From Polytrichum commune (taxonomy: Eukaryota > Streptophyta > Polytrichopsida > Polytrichales > Polytrichaceae): a DNA stretch of 64,000 nucleotides. The notes beneath the pieces are model-generated. The model was not told the DNA's origin. It did not search any database and saw only the letters and a program-made list of their open reading frames with translations. Of this stretch, positions 1 through 12,124 are shown piece by piece. The stretch's first letter is position 1; every line of letters begins with the position of its first letter. The stretch spans positions 9,858,501 to 9,922,500 of the forward strand of contig OX485805.1 of NCBI GenBank assembly GCA_950295325.1, written 5' to 3'. Position numbers and translations under genes: made by a program.

Positions 1-950
1 TTAGCGTTGCTTGGAGGATTTAGTTTCATTCTTACTGAGCTCCAACTTCTCAGTGAGAATAAAATAACAATAGTTATGGCAGCAAATTTTATGAATCGAT
101 CTACAGCATTCACGGAACTTTAGTGATATTTTATTATAAAAATGCCGAAGTTACTCTGATGCTTCCATAAATCTGCTTTAGAATTCAATATTTGTAATAT
201 ATTTCGACAAGCAACACCATGTTGCAGGAGAGACAGATGGATGCATATCTACAATTAACAGTGGGTGGTTCTTAAAAGAATCAGAAGAGTGTAAGTTGCA
301 TTCTTCTAAACAAAATGTCAAAATTTTAACTCAAAAGTTTTTAAACGAAGGACTTTACTCAATTTCGGGCCTTTCGTGAGTTTCTTCACGTTGGTTGTAA
401 GATTTTTTACAGTCCCACACTCAGCATGAAGGCAACATCAGCAGCATTAGATAGATTTTCGTTGACCATTGTAACCGGTCAAGAGCAAATATTTGAAAGC
501 AGAGATGAACAAGTGCAGTATAAGAATACAAATAACATTGAAGAGCAGAGAGATGCAGCTAATCATGTTGGAATCACCATCAGAGATACTCACAATAAGC
601 ATCTGAATGAAGAAAAACATCGGCGTAGTATGTTCCGAAGAGTTTAACACTTCACTTCGAATGCCCAAAGGTAACATTCACGTAACATTCAAAATGGTCT
701 AACCAAAGAGGTTACAACAACACGTGGCAAAAATCTTCCAAAGTGAAGAACAAAATACCATCATATGGTATGTGGGAAATAAAAAAGTAAAAGGGTTAAA
801 AGGTTTTAAAAAAACCGTACAACAGAACAACAGAACAACAAAAAGGTTTCAACTGATTGTGTCATGTTCAAAAGTATGTAACAAAGTTTGGTGCAAACTT
901 GGCACTAGTAGGAAACAAAACCTCTAGATGTACATTGTGACTACGATCCC
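1..950. other. AT-rich flank, no gene recognised
   Basis: I see no open frame with family-like sequence here. A 73-codon plus-strand frame at 426-647 has no recognisable motif and no splice partner. The last 50-100 bases before 951 probably form the 3' untranslated region of the minus-strand GST gene. Confidence 0.4.
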
Positions 951-2397
951 TCACTTCTTGGCAGCGAGCTCAAGAACCTTCTTCCAGGCAGGACGAGAAG
1001 AAATGTCCTCGAACCATGCATTCACGTGCTTCCTGGAGGTCACACCGTCACCTTTCTTGGCCACATTCACCAGATAATGTGTGTATGACAAGTGTGACAG
1101 ATCGGCCATGCTGAAGAAATCCCCTGCCAGGTATTTGTTCTTCGATAAATGCTCCTCGTACACGTCTAAAACCTTCTCCAGCTTGGCCAATTGCTCTTCC
1201 ACGACTTTCTCGTCGGTAGTCAGTCCCTTCCACGAGGCAAACACTACCTGGAACACGATGCTGGATACGGGTGGGTTGTAGTTCTGTGACTCCACCTCAC
1301 ACCATTGGTTCACGAGAGCTCTGTCCCTGGGAGTTTTGCCGAACAATGGGGTGCCCTGATCCTCAAACTTCTCTGATATATATCTGGCGATGGCACGAGA
1401 CTCTGCGTATAACAATCAGAATTTAGAACCATGACAAAATTGCTGTCAGTGGCTAACTAACCTGGAATTGGATTTGTTACACACCTGTTGCAGGGGTCAC
1501 ACATTTAAAAGTGGAAAATTTGCTAATTGAGGCACAAATGATCTCAATCTATTCCTCTCGATAAATTATTTACATGCACGTTGATCCTCTTTGTAAATAA
1601 GAGATCATTGCAAGCATTAGAAGTGATTGTGGACAAAGCTGTTCAGAGGGGGGAGCTGGCACCCCAAGACTTACCAGCTTATAGGAGGTCACCATGATGC
1701 ACAACTGTATCAGTTAGCACATTAAACTTTCCTTCCAATTAAATCAAGAGAGGTTTAGCACAAAGTGTAGCTGAGCTAGGTTAAAGTGCTTACCAAAGAT
1801 CTTGAAATCGCCATCCTGCAGGACAGGGATCATTCCGAAAGGCTACAAAACAGAGGAAAGAGTTCATTAGATCATCAACCGGTGATGAACCACAGATGCA
1901 GCACCTTAAGCTCCTTCATCCTTCAAACAGAGTACAACTATTTCTAAAGTGGAGAGTTGCCATAGCAGCCAGCAATGGACTATTGTAATGCCCACTAGCG
2001 ATACAGGCTATAATTACTCTTATTAGTTTTCCTACAAAAACGGGAAACATCCTTCAAGCATATAGAAAATAAACAACAATGACCCAACATATTGAGCTAG
2101 TGATACAAGATATTACTCACAAGGCATACAAAAGTGGGCAACAATCGATCGACAAGCACAATATAGAAGAAGAAGAAAAAGAACACCATAATGGCCCAAT
2201 ATATTGATGCTCTGGAGCATGAAATGGAAGTCAAGACCATTACTAACCTGCATCTTCAGGAACTCGGGCTTCTTGTGTTCTCCAGATGCAAAGTCCACGG
2301 GCTTCACCTCGAAGTCCTCCACATTCTTCTCAAACAGAGTGGCCAACACTCGGCCAGTGCAAGTAGACCCGGCCAGACCCACTACCGTCAACCCCAT
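951..2397 (-). CDS. Phi-class glutathione S-transferase (GSTF)
   Basis: Cytosolic GST that conjugates glutathione to electrophiles; phi-class members act in xenobiotic and stress detoxification. The CDS is complement(951..1402, 1794..1842, 2248..2397) with GT-AG introns, giving 216 residues, the usual GSTF length. Exon 1 (150 nt) encodes the first part of the thioredoxin-like domain, starting MGLTVVGLAGST; the catalytic serine is expected at Ser11 in the STxxxRV context. Exon 2 is 49 nt (PFGMIPVLQDGDFKIF), with the cis-Pro loop that binds glutathione. Exon 3 begins ESRAIARYI, completes the glutathione-binding ES pair and carries the all-helical C-terminal domain to the stop. The 3-exon layout with a 49-nt middle exon is characteristic of plant GSTFs. 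All splice phases join in frame and no disruption is visible, so the gene should be functional. An in-frame Met further upstream is absent. Confidence 0.93.
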
Positions 2398-3100
2398 GGC
2401 TACAGATCACAACAGACTACAGAGCAGCAACTATCTATGTCACAAACCCCCTCCCTAACTCCACTCCTCCACCAAATCTAAGTAGCAGCGACGCCAAGAC
2501 GATGAAACTGTGGCAAGTAGTGTGGTTTTCCTTCTAGACAAAACTGCGATGCGAGAGCAATGACAGTGGACTTAAAGTGCAGACACAGTTACAGTGAGGC
2601 AATCACAAGGCTTCATACAGTCATGAAGATGCAAGGAATGTCTCCGTGAGCGATGAAGTAGCAGGATCCGATTGGTGACATGGAGTGAGGAAGCTTCGCC
2701 GGGAGCTGCAACAGCCCTGTCGCTGGAAGATAAGGAAGGCAGGAGGGACGGACCACGTCTCTTTCTGTCTGCAGGAGCCTCTAGAAGGAGCCAAATCTAA
2801 GCAGTCTGTAGATATCTCAAAGTTGAATTCTTCATGATGGGAAGATGAGGCTGGAAGGTCTGTTCGATCTACCTATCTGGTAGATGAGGCTGAAGAGGCT
2901 GGAGAAGACGCCGCTACAAAGCTTCCTGAAGATGCAGAGCTTGTGGGTAGATCTAAAGTGCGGAGCTTGGAAGTTGCTAAACCTTATTTTTGGTTTAACT
3001 TGATATTTTGATCAACTCCCCACTAAGGAAGATGGGTCTTAAATGGTTACTTTATCCAACTAGCCCACTTCTCGTAGAATATAAGACACACGATTAGTAC
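2398..3100. promoter_or_regulatory. Upstream region of the GSTF gene
   Basis: Non-coding DNA 5' of the minus-strand GST start. An ATTGG at 2671-2675 reads as a CCAAT box on the minus strand about 275 bp before the ATG. No clear TATA box was found. The promoter assignment is inferred from position only. Confidence 0.3.
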
Positions 3101-3179
3101 AAGATGGTTTACAAATCTAAATGAAGACTATAGTCACTTTTTTCATACTCTTTTCGATCTCGTATGAATATCTTATTCA

Positions 3180-3740
3180 TTATCAAAGTGATTGTTTTCA
3201 TGTGCATTGGATGGTCATATAGTAAGTCTCCCCAAATATGTTGATTAGAATGGTTATTATATTTTGAGCATGCAGTCCAATCTCTTTGAAACACATGTGT
3301 TTCTAGTGTCCATTCTTGGAGGTGCACCTAACCACATACCACTCAAATATAGGTGTTTAGTTCAGATAAGTAATGGAATTAGGCATGTCTACCTTAGGTA
3401 TGGTCTTTGGCCTTAATGTGGGCACTTCCAACTCCACATGCGATATTGATTGTTGGATCGGCTCAGGATATGTGTCATCCGGTTCACAATAACAAATCGA
3501 AAAGCTTGTATTTTCAAGTTTTGGGAATTGGAGTTGAAATGTAGAAATTGTTAGAGGTTAAATGAATATGCTCTTTGTCCTTGAGTGATCACATAGGCCC
3601 TCCCAATTGCGTTCATATTAAATCTAGAATGCCAACTATATTTTGAACACACTTTCCAACCTCACCATAACACATATCTTTCTTAGTGTTTGTTCTTAAC
3701 CACAACCATTGCCATATACCACTTAAGGCCCACACATCTT
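3180..3740. repeat. Dispersed repeat family R1, copy 1
   Basis: This stretch recurs, diverged, at about 57030-57720, with partial matches near 22780-23000 and 31990-32310. Shared blocks include GTGGGCACTTCCAACTCCA (3418 and 57354), 'ACCACTCAAATATAGGTGT' (3340 and 22885) and 'CCTCCCAATTGCxTTCA' (3600 and 57086). No terminal inverted repeats or coding capacity were seen, so its class is unknown. Confidence 0.55.
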
Positions 3741-5774
3741 ACTTGCAAGTTATTGTAGTTGGGATTAAAAGCATGGGGTGGTTCTTGAGTTTTTCATGTG
3801 GTGATATTGTAGGTAAGGTAAATGATGCTAAAAGCATCACTTCAAGCACCAAGTATAGATACTACTATATGCATAGAAAAATAAAAATAAAAATAAACTG
3901 TCACTTGACAAAGATTCTAATGCACCAACGCAAGTCTAATTATAATTTTCGTATGGGTGAATTACAACAGTTCGAAGTTTTGTTGGTAGGTGACCTAAAG
4001 CAGTGGTGGACATTCTCAAAATCATTATGTAAATAATCTGCAATATTTTAGGTTGTTATTTTTAGGTGGGTTGATGGTTTTTAGCACACTCCACCTGATC
4101 ACGCCTGTTCTCGAAAGCCTCATCGGCCCAACTTGTCTTGCATGAATTAAAACCTGCCCATATAGTTCTGCGTCATATTGTGGATCAGGAGATTGTGTTG
4201 CTCGAAAAGCTAATGTCTGATATCTGCAGCAGGGGCTTCTTTCAACTTTGTTTTCAGAAACTCTTCTAAGTTGATTTACTTAAGTCACTTAAGTGAATCA
4301 AAGACTCTTGTCAAATATTTTTTTAACATTTACTCAAGTGCTTAGATTTTCTTTCTGCTCGTGGAACATCTCTGGCAGTAATTTTTTGAGCTTAGCGCAT
4401 GCCCATGCGAGGTGGGGTGGAATTGTTATTGTCACCCAGATGTGTAGGGTTTGATAAAAAGGTGTTGGCAAGCATTGCGTCTGTGGTTCATATTGTCTTT
4501 ATTCGTACATGTATGGTGTCTTGATGTTGTTGCATTATCAGAGCATTAGGGTTTGAAGCTCCCCGTGCGTCGCAAATTTCAGTGCAAATCTTTGAGTACA
4601 GGATTTTGGTGTCGGGTTGCAGCATTCCTACTGGCTATGGTGATCTGAGGTTTTGATCTAGCAATTATGAGGACTTTAATCTCATGCCAGTACCCTACTT
4701 CACAGGACAGTAAGAACATTTCAGCAATGTTAACTTGATTAGGTGAGCTCACATTAATAGCTATGAAAAACAAGTGGGGAACAGTTATATATATATACTT
4801 GTGCATATACTGGGCCTGATTCAACTTTGGCCTGAGTGTTTAGGGGTTGGTTACACCATCAAAATCAAAATCAAAAAATTCAAAAAAATAAAAAACCACT
4901 CTTTTTAAGCATATATTAAAAAGAATAGCACATTCAATTTTTGGGGCATGGTCATTCCTCTTGGTCCACATTCAGTTTAGAACTAGTGAGGGGCCCAAAG
5001 GCTTTGTAAATTGATTTTTTTTAAATCGGACCATCAAGTCGAACCATGGAAAAGGGCCATCTTCCATGATCCAACTTCATGGTCCATGGTGTAAACCGGG
5101 CCTTAGCCATGAGCGCTTTGAGCTTCCTTGTTTGAAGAGCAAGTCAAATTTATGATCGAACATGGTGATGGATCAGAGTCCTTGCAGACAACATTGGGTT
5201 ACAATTACTGTTAATTTTCATACTACCCACCGTCCCAGTGACACAATTCGACATGCAGTACTAACCTCCTAGTTCTCATATGATCGTATCACCTTCTATT
5301 GGTATTCATCATGATACGAAACTCCACTTGCGAGCATAGAAGACAATAGAGAAGATTTCGCAACACTTACCACGGATCGAAAGATCAATTTGGAAATGGC
5401 CAGACAATAGAGTCGGCTTTATGCATCGGAACTATTTTGCCTCACAACAGAGTATATGCAAAGGTAAATCGAATCGATGTAAGTTGCTGTAAATTATATG
5501 CATGCAAAGGTAGACTGACACAGTGACTTGCATCAACAACTTATGACTCCATGGATCTTAACTAAATTGTTTCTTGGGTGAATGCTTCTTGAACTGATTA
5601 GTCAGGACCTCGTTCTTGCAGATTCTGCCAGGCAACAGGAGGATCCATCAACCGCTCGTGCCTTATTACACAAAAAGAATATACTCCGTGTAACTGTGCG
5701 GTCTGTGATTTCACATAAAACAAGTCTAAAGATCAAAGTGCTCTTGAAGAGCAAATCTCTTCAATTCGCTTAAG
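3741..5774. other. Intergenic DNA, nothing recognised
   Basis: AT-rich sequence with short frames only (longest about 116 codons at 3686-4036, low-complexity and motif-free). No repeat ends or RNA genes were recognised. Confidence 0.4.
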
Positions 5775-5783
5775 TTTGCGAAC

Positions 5784-6012
5784 TCAGTGGTCGGGGAGAT
5801 TTTTTAGCATGATCGGTTGAGATCCTAGTATTTGCAAGTCCAACCGGTCACATGTTGACATCCTCCGGTTTTCCTTTACTAAATTGGGGGGTATATTCTT
5901 CTATAAATTCCTCCAAAATGATCGGTAACTTGCCTGAAGTCTCCAACTTCAACCAGTTATTTCTCAAACTCAACGGTTCATCTGCAACTAACCGCCGGTT
6001 GTCCTCGATCAT
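5784..6012 (-). mobile_element. Mutator-like non-autonomous element, copy 1
   Basis: A 229-bp member of a family with further copies at 14113, 15433, 20952 and 22464, here in reverse orientation. Ends resemble GATCGGGGAGA in inverted orientation, and the interior has several ACCGGTT motifs. It is flanked by TTTGCGAAC (5775-5783) and TGTGCGAAC (6013-6021), an 8/9 match that fits the 9-bp target duplications of Mutator-superfamily elements. It has no coding capacity of its own. Confidence 0.65.
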
Positions 6013-6440
6013 TGTGCGAACCGCAGCCATCTCTGACACAAAAATGGTGACAGAGCAGAGGTGACAAGATCCATATGCATGATCGGCACACAACCTGGAG
6101 TCGTCATCCGCATTTGATGCAGGCAGCATATATACATTATTTGTGAATTCAGCACCGTAGTACATACCAAGGCAGCGTTGACACGAATCAATTTGTTTAT
6201 GAAGCAAAAGTGCTACGTGTTGCAAACCAATTGATGACAAAACTGATGTGGCATTGAAGAGATTCACAAGTCGACATGCGAAGCGTTTGAGCCTGCCATA
6301 CCTAGTACTAGGTCACTTCCTTACTGTGTCCTTCCAGTGTACATGGTAGCAGCACACCTGGTCACTTTTTCTTGAAGACACACCTCATCAAAATGCATCT
6401 GAACAATGATCTCCAAGTACAAAAGGTAGAGGGTGCTAAT

Positions 6441-6537
6441 TAAGGGTAAGTTTCCACGCAGGCCGCTTGCCCACCAGATTCAATTGCGAATAATGACAAA
6501 TTCGCTCAAATGTAGATGAAATCTGGTGGGGTAGGGT
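6441..6537 (+). mobile_element. Tourist-like MITE family T2, fragment
   Basis: One end of a family whose other copies are at 7960-8226 (inverted fragment) and 35592-36006 (nearly complete). It starts GGGTAAGTTTCCACGCAGG after TAA and carries the subterminal block TTGCCCACCAGATTC. The TAA next to a GGG tip is PIF/Harbinger-like. The other end is missing here. Confidence 0.5.
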
Positions 6538-6560
6538 TTGTATGTGTCAACTATACTAAT

Positions 6561-7069
6561 GCCCCCTCCCCACTTGACATTAGCAAATAATCAAAGACTT
6601 TCCTAAAACCCGGGTAAAGCTCCCTTAGTTATAGCGGACACGTCCGGCTATCCCAATGCACCTACAAGAACTTGCTCCGGAGATTTCCAAGTAGGTTTTA
6701 GTTAAGTAGCTTTCACACATGTTCATTGTTTTATCTACCAACCAATGAATGTTGGATAGTTTTTGTCCCATCCCCAAATGCCTTAATACTTACCATCGGT
6801 TTTTGTTAAAGGAGCTCTTCGTGCCCTCATAGCTAAGACTAAAAGCAACCAATCACAAGAGCGGGAGGCAACACTTTTAGAGGTCCTACATTCTTGCCTT
6901 ATGTCTAGGTACCGATGGGAGGGTCGGTAGTTTTAGCTTAAAACCTCCACTTTTAAGCCATGCCACATCATTTGCCAACTAGGCTCGGCACTAGATAATG
7001 TCGATGGTGTGAACGCTTATTTTTAAGAACCCACTTTTAGGCTTAGCTAATGTCAAGTGGGGAGGGGGC
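6561..7069. mobile_element. MITE with 24-bp perfect terminal inverted repeats
   Basis: GCCCCCTCCCCACTTGACAT... (6561-6584) is repeated perfectly in inverse at 7046-7069. The 509-bp body has no coding capacity. A target duplication is not clear; CAACTA occurs just outside both ends. It abuts the next MITE directly, so the two elements are adjacent or nested. Confidence 0.65.
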
Positions 7070-7073
7070 ATAA

Positions 7074-7566
7074 GGCAACTACATTTCACACACGAGACTG
7101 AGAGCCCATGACCATTACATTTCAAGCACTCTCATTGGTGGAAAAGGTGGAGCCGGTCCAAGTTCACTTCACTCTATGCTTGAGGGACCAACAGAGTATG
7201 TGAATGCAAGATGGTTGTAGAGTTTGCATGGATTCCTACATGGCATCAAATGGATCATGTTTAATGGTCACTTGGACTCTTTTCAAAAACCACCTCTTGG
7301 AGGTAGGCCTAACACAAAACCGGGAGACCATGGCACTCCGAACGCTCACAACCCTTGATATATTCTATTTTATTACCCGCATGAATAGAAATCCATTGAA
7401 ATAGCATTTGGTTGAGGGCTTGGTCACATATAGCTTCACACCACACTTGAGGATCCGTGACCAATATACATGATTCTAGGGGTGTGTTGAGACGGCCTTT
7501 GGTCACTTTCTTTTGGGCTCTCACAATTTCATGGTCATGGCTCATGGCTCGTGTGTGAAGTGGCCC
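7074..7566. mobile_element. Tourist-like MITE family T1, copy A
   Basis: A 493-bp element with TAA on both sides (7071-7073 and 7567-7569). Its right tip, CTCGTGTGTGAAGTGGCCC (7548-7566), is the inverse of the left tip of the 3.3-kb PIF element at 8795. The left tip is diverged (GGCAACTACATTTCACACACG). The subterminal sequence is shared with 36319-36820. It is probably mobilised in trans by the PIF/Harbinger transposase. Confidence 0.75.
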
Positions 7567-7959
7567 TAAATATGATGTGTAGTGTCATGTGGTATTTAAT
7601 GTCACTATGGTGACTTTTCGGATAACACTTCTTATGAATAAGTGAACAAATGTAGTCATGGATGATGATGAGTTCATCCATTGGCCAAAACCCTGCCTTC
7701 TCATGTTAGCAACTTGTGATGAAATATTGTCATGGATGATTGAAATTTAGATGAAAAGTCACTTGGAAAGTGACAGTAATTGCAACGCTGTAAATCTACA
7801 ATCCCCCCCAAAAATTACAAGGAATGACAAATATTGTTGGGTTAACATTTAGTGTTGGTGACACTATACCACGGTTTTCAGTCAGTATTGACCAAGATAA
7901 TTAGAATTTGTGACACTATACATCATATTTAGTGTAGCTACTCTCATATTCCGAAATCC

Positions 7960-8226
7960 CCGGTCCACCTTAGTACCTCCTCCTCCAGGTTATCAAGGAT
8001 GGATTTCCTCCTTTAATCTTTCGGTGACTGGCACTTGTAGGTTAAAAAGTATTCTAGCGAGCACATGGAAGTCTAGCGGCTCATGTCCACAACCTTCCAC
8101 ATTCTAGTAGGCCACCAAAATGTGCTTGGTTAGTGGCTTGTGCTTATCTGCATGAGAACACCTCCAACCCATGATTATTTAGAATCTAGTGGGCAAGCAA
8201 CCTACATGGAAACTCACCCTAAAACC
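7960..8226 (-). mobile_element. Tourist-like MITE family T2, inverted fragment
   Basis: This is the reverse complement of part of the element at 35592-36006, including the end AGTGGGCAAGCAACCTACA...CTCACCC followed by TAA at about 8190-8229. The other end was not found, so it is truncated. Confidence 0.5.
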
Positions 8227-9072
8227 AACGCTTTAAAATCGTGCCCATTAAGTACATATTGATTATGAGAATGTTCACCGCCTTCACATTGAGCTCTTCT
8301 AATGGTCCAACTTCATCTTTGACCAAGCTATCTAGCAATCCACAAAGGCTCATATCACAAGCATAGTACCTACAATATGGTAACTAGGATTGAAGTATAT
8401 TTGGATTTATGCATGAATTTTGGACAATTCCAACCGCCAATATGACATACACTAGATCGCAAAACTGCACAAATATGGTGGTTGGCAAACATGGAATACA
8501 TAAATACAAACATTCCAATTTGTGGTTGTTATGTTGTTGCTTTTGTTATTGCCTTTTGATGTTTTTGTTCCCACAAGCACACATCCCCTATTTTTTGGGA
8601 CAAGTGGTTTGTCCAAATATACTTGAATGACAGTTTGGTAGACAATGCTAAAACCGTCACTTTATGAGTATTGAGAATAACTAGTGTTATTAGATCAATA
8701 AATTTAAATCAATGTTTCTAGTTAGTAATCATTTGGAGGAGATTCCCTAGTACCAAAGTATGCTTTCTTAAAATTTTGCCTATGGAAGTTATAAGGGCCA
8801 CTTCACACACGAGCCAAGGGCCATGACCATGGAATGGTGAGGGCCTTTGACTATCATCCAAAGGCCGTACCATGGGTGTTGGGCTACCCATTGTGTGTGG
8901 GGACGGGTCCTCAAACATAGTGTGAAGTGAGAATGCACCATGTTGAGGGACCGTTGCATATTCTATTAGTGGAAAAGGAGGGGCAACCCTACCTCACTAG
9001 CTACATATCCTCATTTTTTTACTCTTTTTACTTTTTTTTTAGTTTTACATCGGTGAGGAAGGAAAAGAGAGC

Positions 9073-10170
9073 ATGATGGATCATATTGAGAGAAGAGGGA
9101 GGATTCTTGTTGCATTGGCTTTATATTGGTGTTTGTACATGATTGTGCAACATGTGCTTGATATGCAAGCATTGGCACTCAATGGAGAATGGGAAAATGT
9201 CTTGATCTTGAGCATTTGCTTTGAGAGTATGAAGATGAGTGATCGTAGTTTGTGGGCTTTTGAGAGAAATGTAGGGTTCACCGATAGGTTACTATTGGGT
9301 TCTTTCACGGATAAATGTTTAAACAAAAAACTCATGGATGTTACAATTCATTCAAGTTTCTTTGTGAGAGGTTAGGTCCGTATTTGCAGAGAAAGAATAC
9401 ACGTATGAGAGAGTCAATTTCAGTTGAGAGTAGAATTGCAATGTTATTACAAAGGCTTTGGACTAGAAATACTTTGTAAACTGTATGAGAGGTATATGGG
9501 GTGGCTAAAAGTACAATTTCATAGATAATTAGTAATTCTTATAGATTGGTAAGAATGCATTTGTAAGGGACTTTTACACAATTTCCAATTCCAACTTGGT
9601 TTAGGGTTTTAGTTCAAAAATTTGAGGCCCTTCCTGAAATTCCTTACATTATAGGAGCAATCGATGGATCTCACATTCCGATCCTTGCACTTATAATTGG
9701 AGGAGAAATTTATTATTGTAAAAAAACATTTCATTCGGCTTTATTGCAAGGTATAGTAGATACAAAATATATCTTTTGGAATTACGAATTCGGATGGGCA
9801 GAAAATATGCACGATTGGACATTGTTTCAATTGACAAAAATTGGAAAAGATTGCATCAAAGGCAAATTCTTACCTTATAAGCTGGTTGGAGATTGAGCAT
9901 GTCCAGTTGGGCCATGGATTTACAACCCATTTAAAGGGTGTGCAGAAGGTCTAGAAGGTTATAAAACAATTTGAAATTTCATTCAAAGTTCTATCCGTAT
10001 GTATATAGAACGTATTTTCGGAATTTTGAAAGATAAATGGCGTATCATTATGAGAAGAGTTGGTATACCATGACGTCATATGGCTGATGTAGTTGCTACA
10101 TATATTGTACTACACAATCTGTGTATAATTGAAAATGACAAATTTGATATAGAATAGATAGAAGAAGCAG
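9073..10170 (+). pseudogene. PIF/Harbinger (HARBI1-like) transposase, decayed
   Basis: The reading frame begins MMDHIERRGRILVALAL and continues through several frameshifts and stops. Family landmarks remain: a helix-turn-helix-like block (ESRIAMLLQRLW), then IIGAIDGSHIPI with the first catalytic Asp (codon at 9663), YYCKKTFHSALLQGIVDTKY, the second Asp in YKLVGD (9891, directly followed by a TGA) and the Glu in YIERIFGILKDKWRI (10008). It ends with VATYIVLHNLCI. The DDE triad is therefore retained while the frame is broken, so the copy can no longer make transposase. The Harbinger assignment rests on motif order and the enclosing TIRs with TAA duplications. Confidence 0.8.
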
Positions 10171-11199
10171 AGAGAGAGCTGAATAGATGTATACATAATG
10201 GATTATTAAAAGAAAAAATGGTTGAATTAGCAGCAATAGGTGACATAAAAAATATCAGTATTATAGAAAATAATGTAAGAAAAATAGAAGAAGTTGACAA
10301 AGACACTGAAATTTTTCTTGATAAAAGAAACTGGAAAATATAAAAATGTACTACTAGAAGCTATAAAAATGCATATAGCAATAGCCAAATTTTGTGGCAG
10401 ATAAAATTTCAAAAAAATTTAAACGTATAATTTTAGGATATGAATATTAATTTTGATATAGATGAACATCTATAAATTCTGTAGCAAGGTTGCCATATGA
10501 ACATCTATATTTTTTAATAAAATTGTTATTGCCTAAAAAGATGAAATCAAAGTAGAATAATTACTAATTATCTGTTCTCAAAATCCTTCTATTCTGCCTT
10601 GAAATTTATTATTTTTGTTCTTTATGGCATTTGCAGGTGAATTTTGTTGTGTAGTCTACATACTATGGTGGTCATCATCTTCCTGAGCACTTGGTGACAT
10701 CTGATTGACCACATTTGCATGCTGTCCATTCCACATATCTATCTGCTCATAATATTGACATTTTCTTCTATCATGTCCTGAAATTTTATTTGAACGTTTG
10801 TCATTTTGTATTCCATCAAAAGATTATTATATTTTTTCTTACATGCCAACCAAGTTACGCCAAAATTACACAAACTGGATATCATACGAGCATGTAGTTT
10901 GATCCTAGCATTCATTCATGTTTATATACAACCAATATAATTGGATTAAATATTATATTCTAGAAAGTCTATGAACTTGAAGGGAAGGATCTTGTAGTAT
11001 ATGGGAGCTTCTAAGCTCCTCTATAACGAAGAGGTCCCGGGATCCACTTCCGACGCCGACAAAACGCCCAAGTCCTCAATGGGGAGAAATGGGGGCCCAT
11101 ACCAAGAGACAAAAGCGAAGGCCTTGGAAAATGCCCAATTGGCCTAATTTGAATATGAATTTTTTCATTTATTAAAAAAATATCATTGTTTTTAATGCA

Positions 11200-11653
11200 T
11201 GAATTCATACCTTATTTTCTTGCAATTTTTTCAAATTCTTCTTTTATCTCGCCGCAAATGGCCATGAGAGTTTCAATCTCATAATCCCGTCATTTAATAA
11301 GGGCCTCTTCTTCACCTTCCTAATCTTCCAAGTCCACTTCATTTTTTTATTTTTTTCGGTTCTTCTTCTTATTTTAAACCTATTGTCCTACCTCTTTTCT
11401 TCTTGCCGAGATCTTCTTCTTACCTAGTAGTATCTTCTGGCTCTCCTCTCATGCTCATATCTCTACTGCCCTCCACATTTTGTGGCATTTGAGGTTCAAT
11501 CACTTCTACATCTTCATTATTGAACAACTGAAATTGATTGAAATTTCTACTTCCTAATGAGGGTCTATGCAATCCGAATTGTGATTGACTCCACGACATC
11601 CAAGGAGAATTTTGGCTCCATTGTTGGATTTCGGAACCACTCCCATCTTGCAA
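11200..11653 (-). pseudogene. Possible Harbinger Myb/SANT-like partner, decayed
   Basis: Minus-strand frame starting at 11653 (MQDGSGSEIQQWSQNSP), rich in Gln, Ser and Asn with an acidic segment. Downstream, with stops and frameshifts, a block reads ALIK-RDYEIETLMAICGEI followed by KEEFEKIARK. Two-gene PIF/Harbinger elements carry a transposase plus a Myb/SANT DNA-binding protein. Position inside the same element, opposite to the transposase, is the main argument. No clear Myb tryptophans are left, so it could be an unrelated relic. Confidence 0.35.
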
Positions 11654-12124
11654 GAATCATGCCATTGAAGACAAAAAATTGTCAAACAAATTGTCAAAAA
11701 AAATTCAATCAAAAAAATTCTCTACATACAACAAACTCTAAGACCATCAACTTCTGGGCATTTGCAAGAAACGGCCATCTGCCTTTTATTCACTAGTCTG
11801 CCCTTTAAAAATTACTATTAAAAATATTAAAATATTCATGCCAACCAATGACAGTTGTTTCACTGCCATGGTTTGCCGAAATTTGCGTCGAGCCTACCTC
11901 TTGGAGGTGGGCCTAACGCAAATTATGGCAGACCATGCATCCTTATCCACAGCCTGCCATGTAGAACTCCATGTACACTTTTCATCCACAAACTTTTATT
12001 TGGGCCTTTAGGCCTTCACCTCCTAGTGTGAAGTGAACTTGGACGGTCTCCGCCTTTTCGACCAATGAGAGCTTTTACATTGCCATGGTCAGGGGCCTCA
12101 GCCTTGTGTGCGAAGTGGCCCTAA

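Larger units (their letters stand above)
8795..12121 (+). mobile_element. PIF/Harbinger element with degenerate transposase
   Basis: A 3,327-bp element bounded by TAA target duplications (8792-8794 and 12122-12124). Terminal inverted repeats are GGGCCACTTCACACACGAG (8795-8813) and its inverse at 12103-12121 (17 of 19 positions match). GGGCC tips and a 3-bp TWA duplication are the hallmark of PIF/Harbinger. The interior holds a decayed plus-strand transposase (9073-10170) and a minus-strand frame (11653 downward) that may be the Myb/SANT partner usual for this superfamily. The MITEs at 7074-7566 and 36319-36820 share its ends and about 150 bp of subterminal sequence, so this element or a sibling is their likely source. 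Confidence 0.82.

Noticed and set aside
426..647. 73-codon plus-strand frame
   Set aside because: No motif, no splice partners, and an antisense frame of similar length overlaps it.
5848..6267. 139-codon minus-strand frame
   Set aside because: Its first 160 bases lie inside a non-autonomous Mutator-like element, and the protein has no recognisable features.
9081..9335. Minus-strand frame opposite the transposase start
   Set aside because: A shadow of the PIF transposase N-terminus; the plus strand carries the family motifs.
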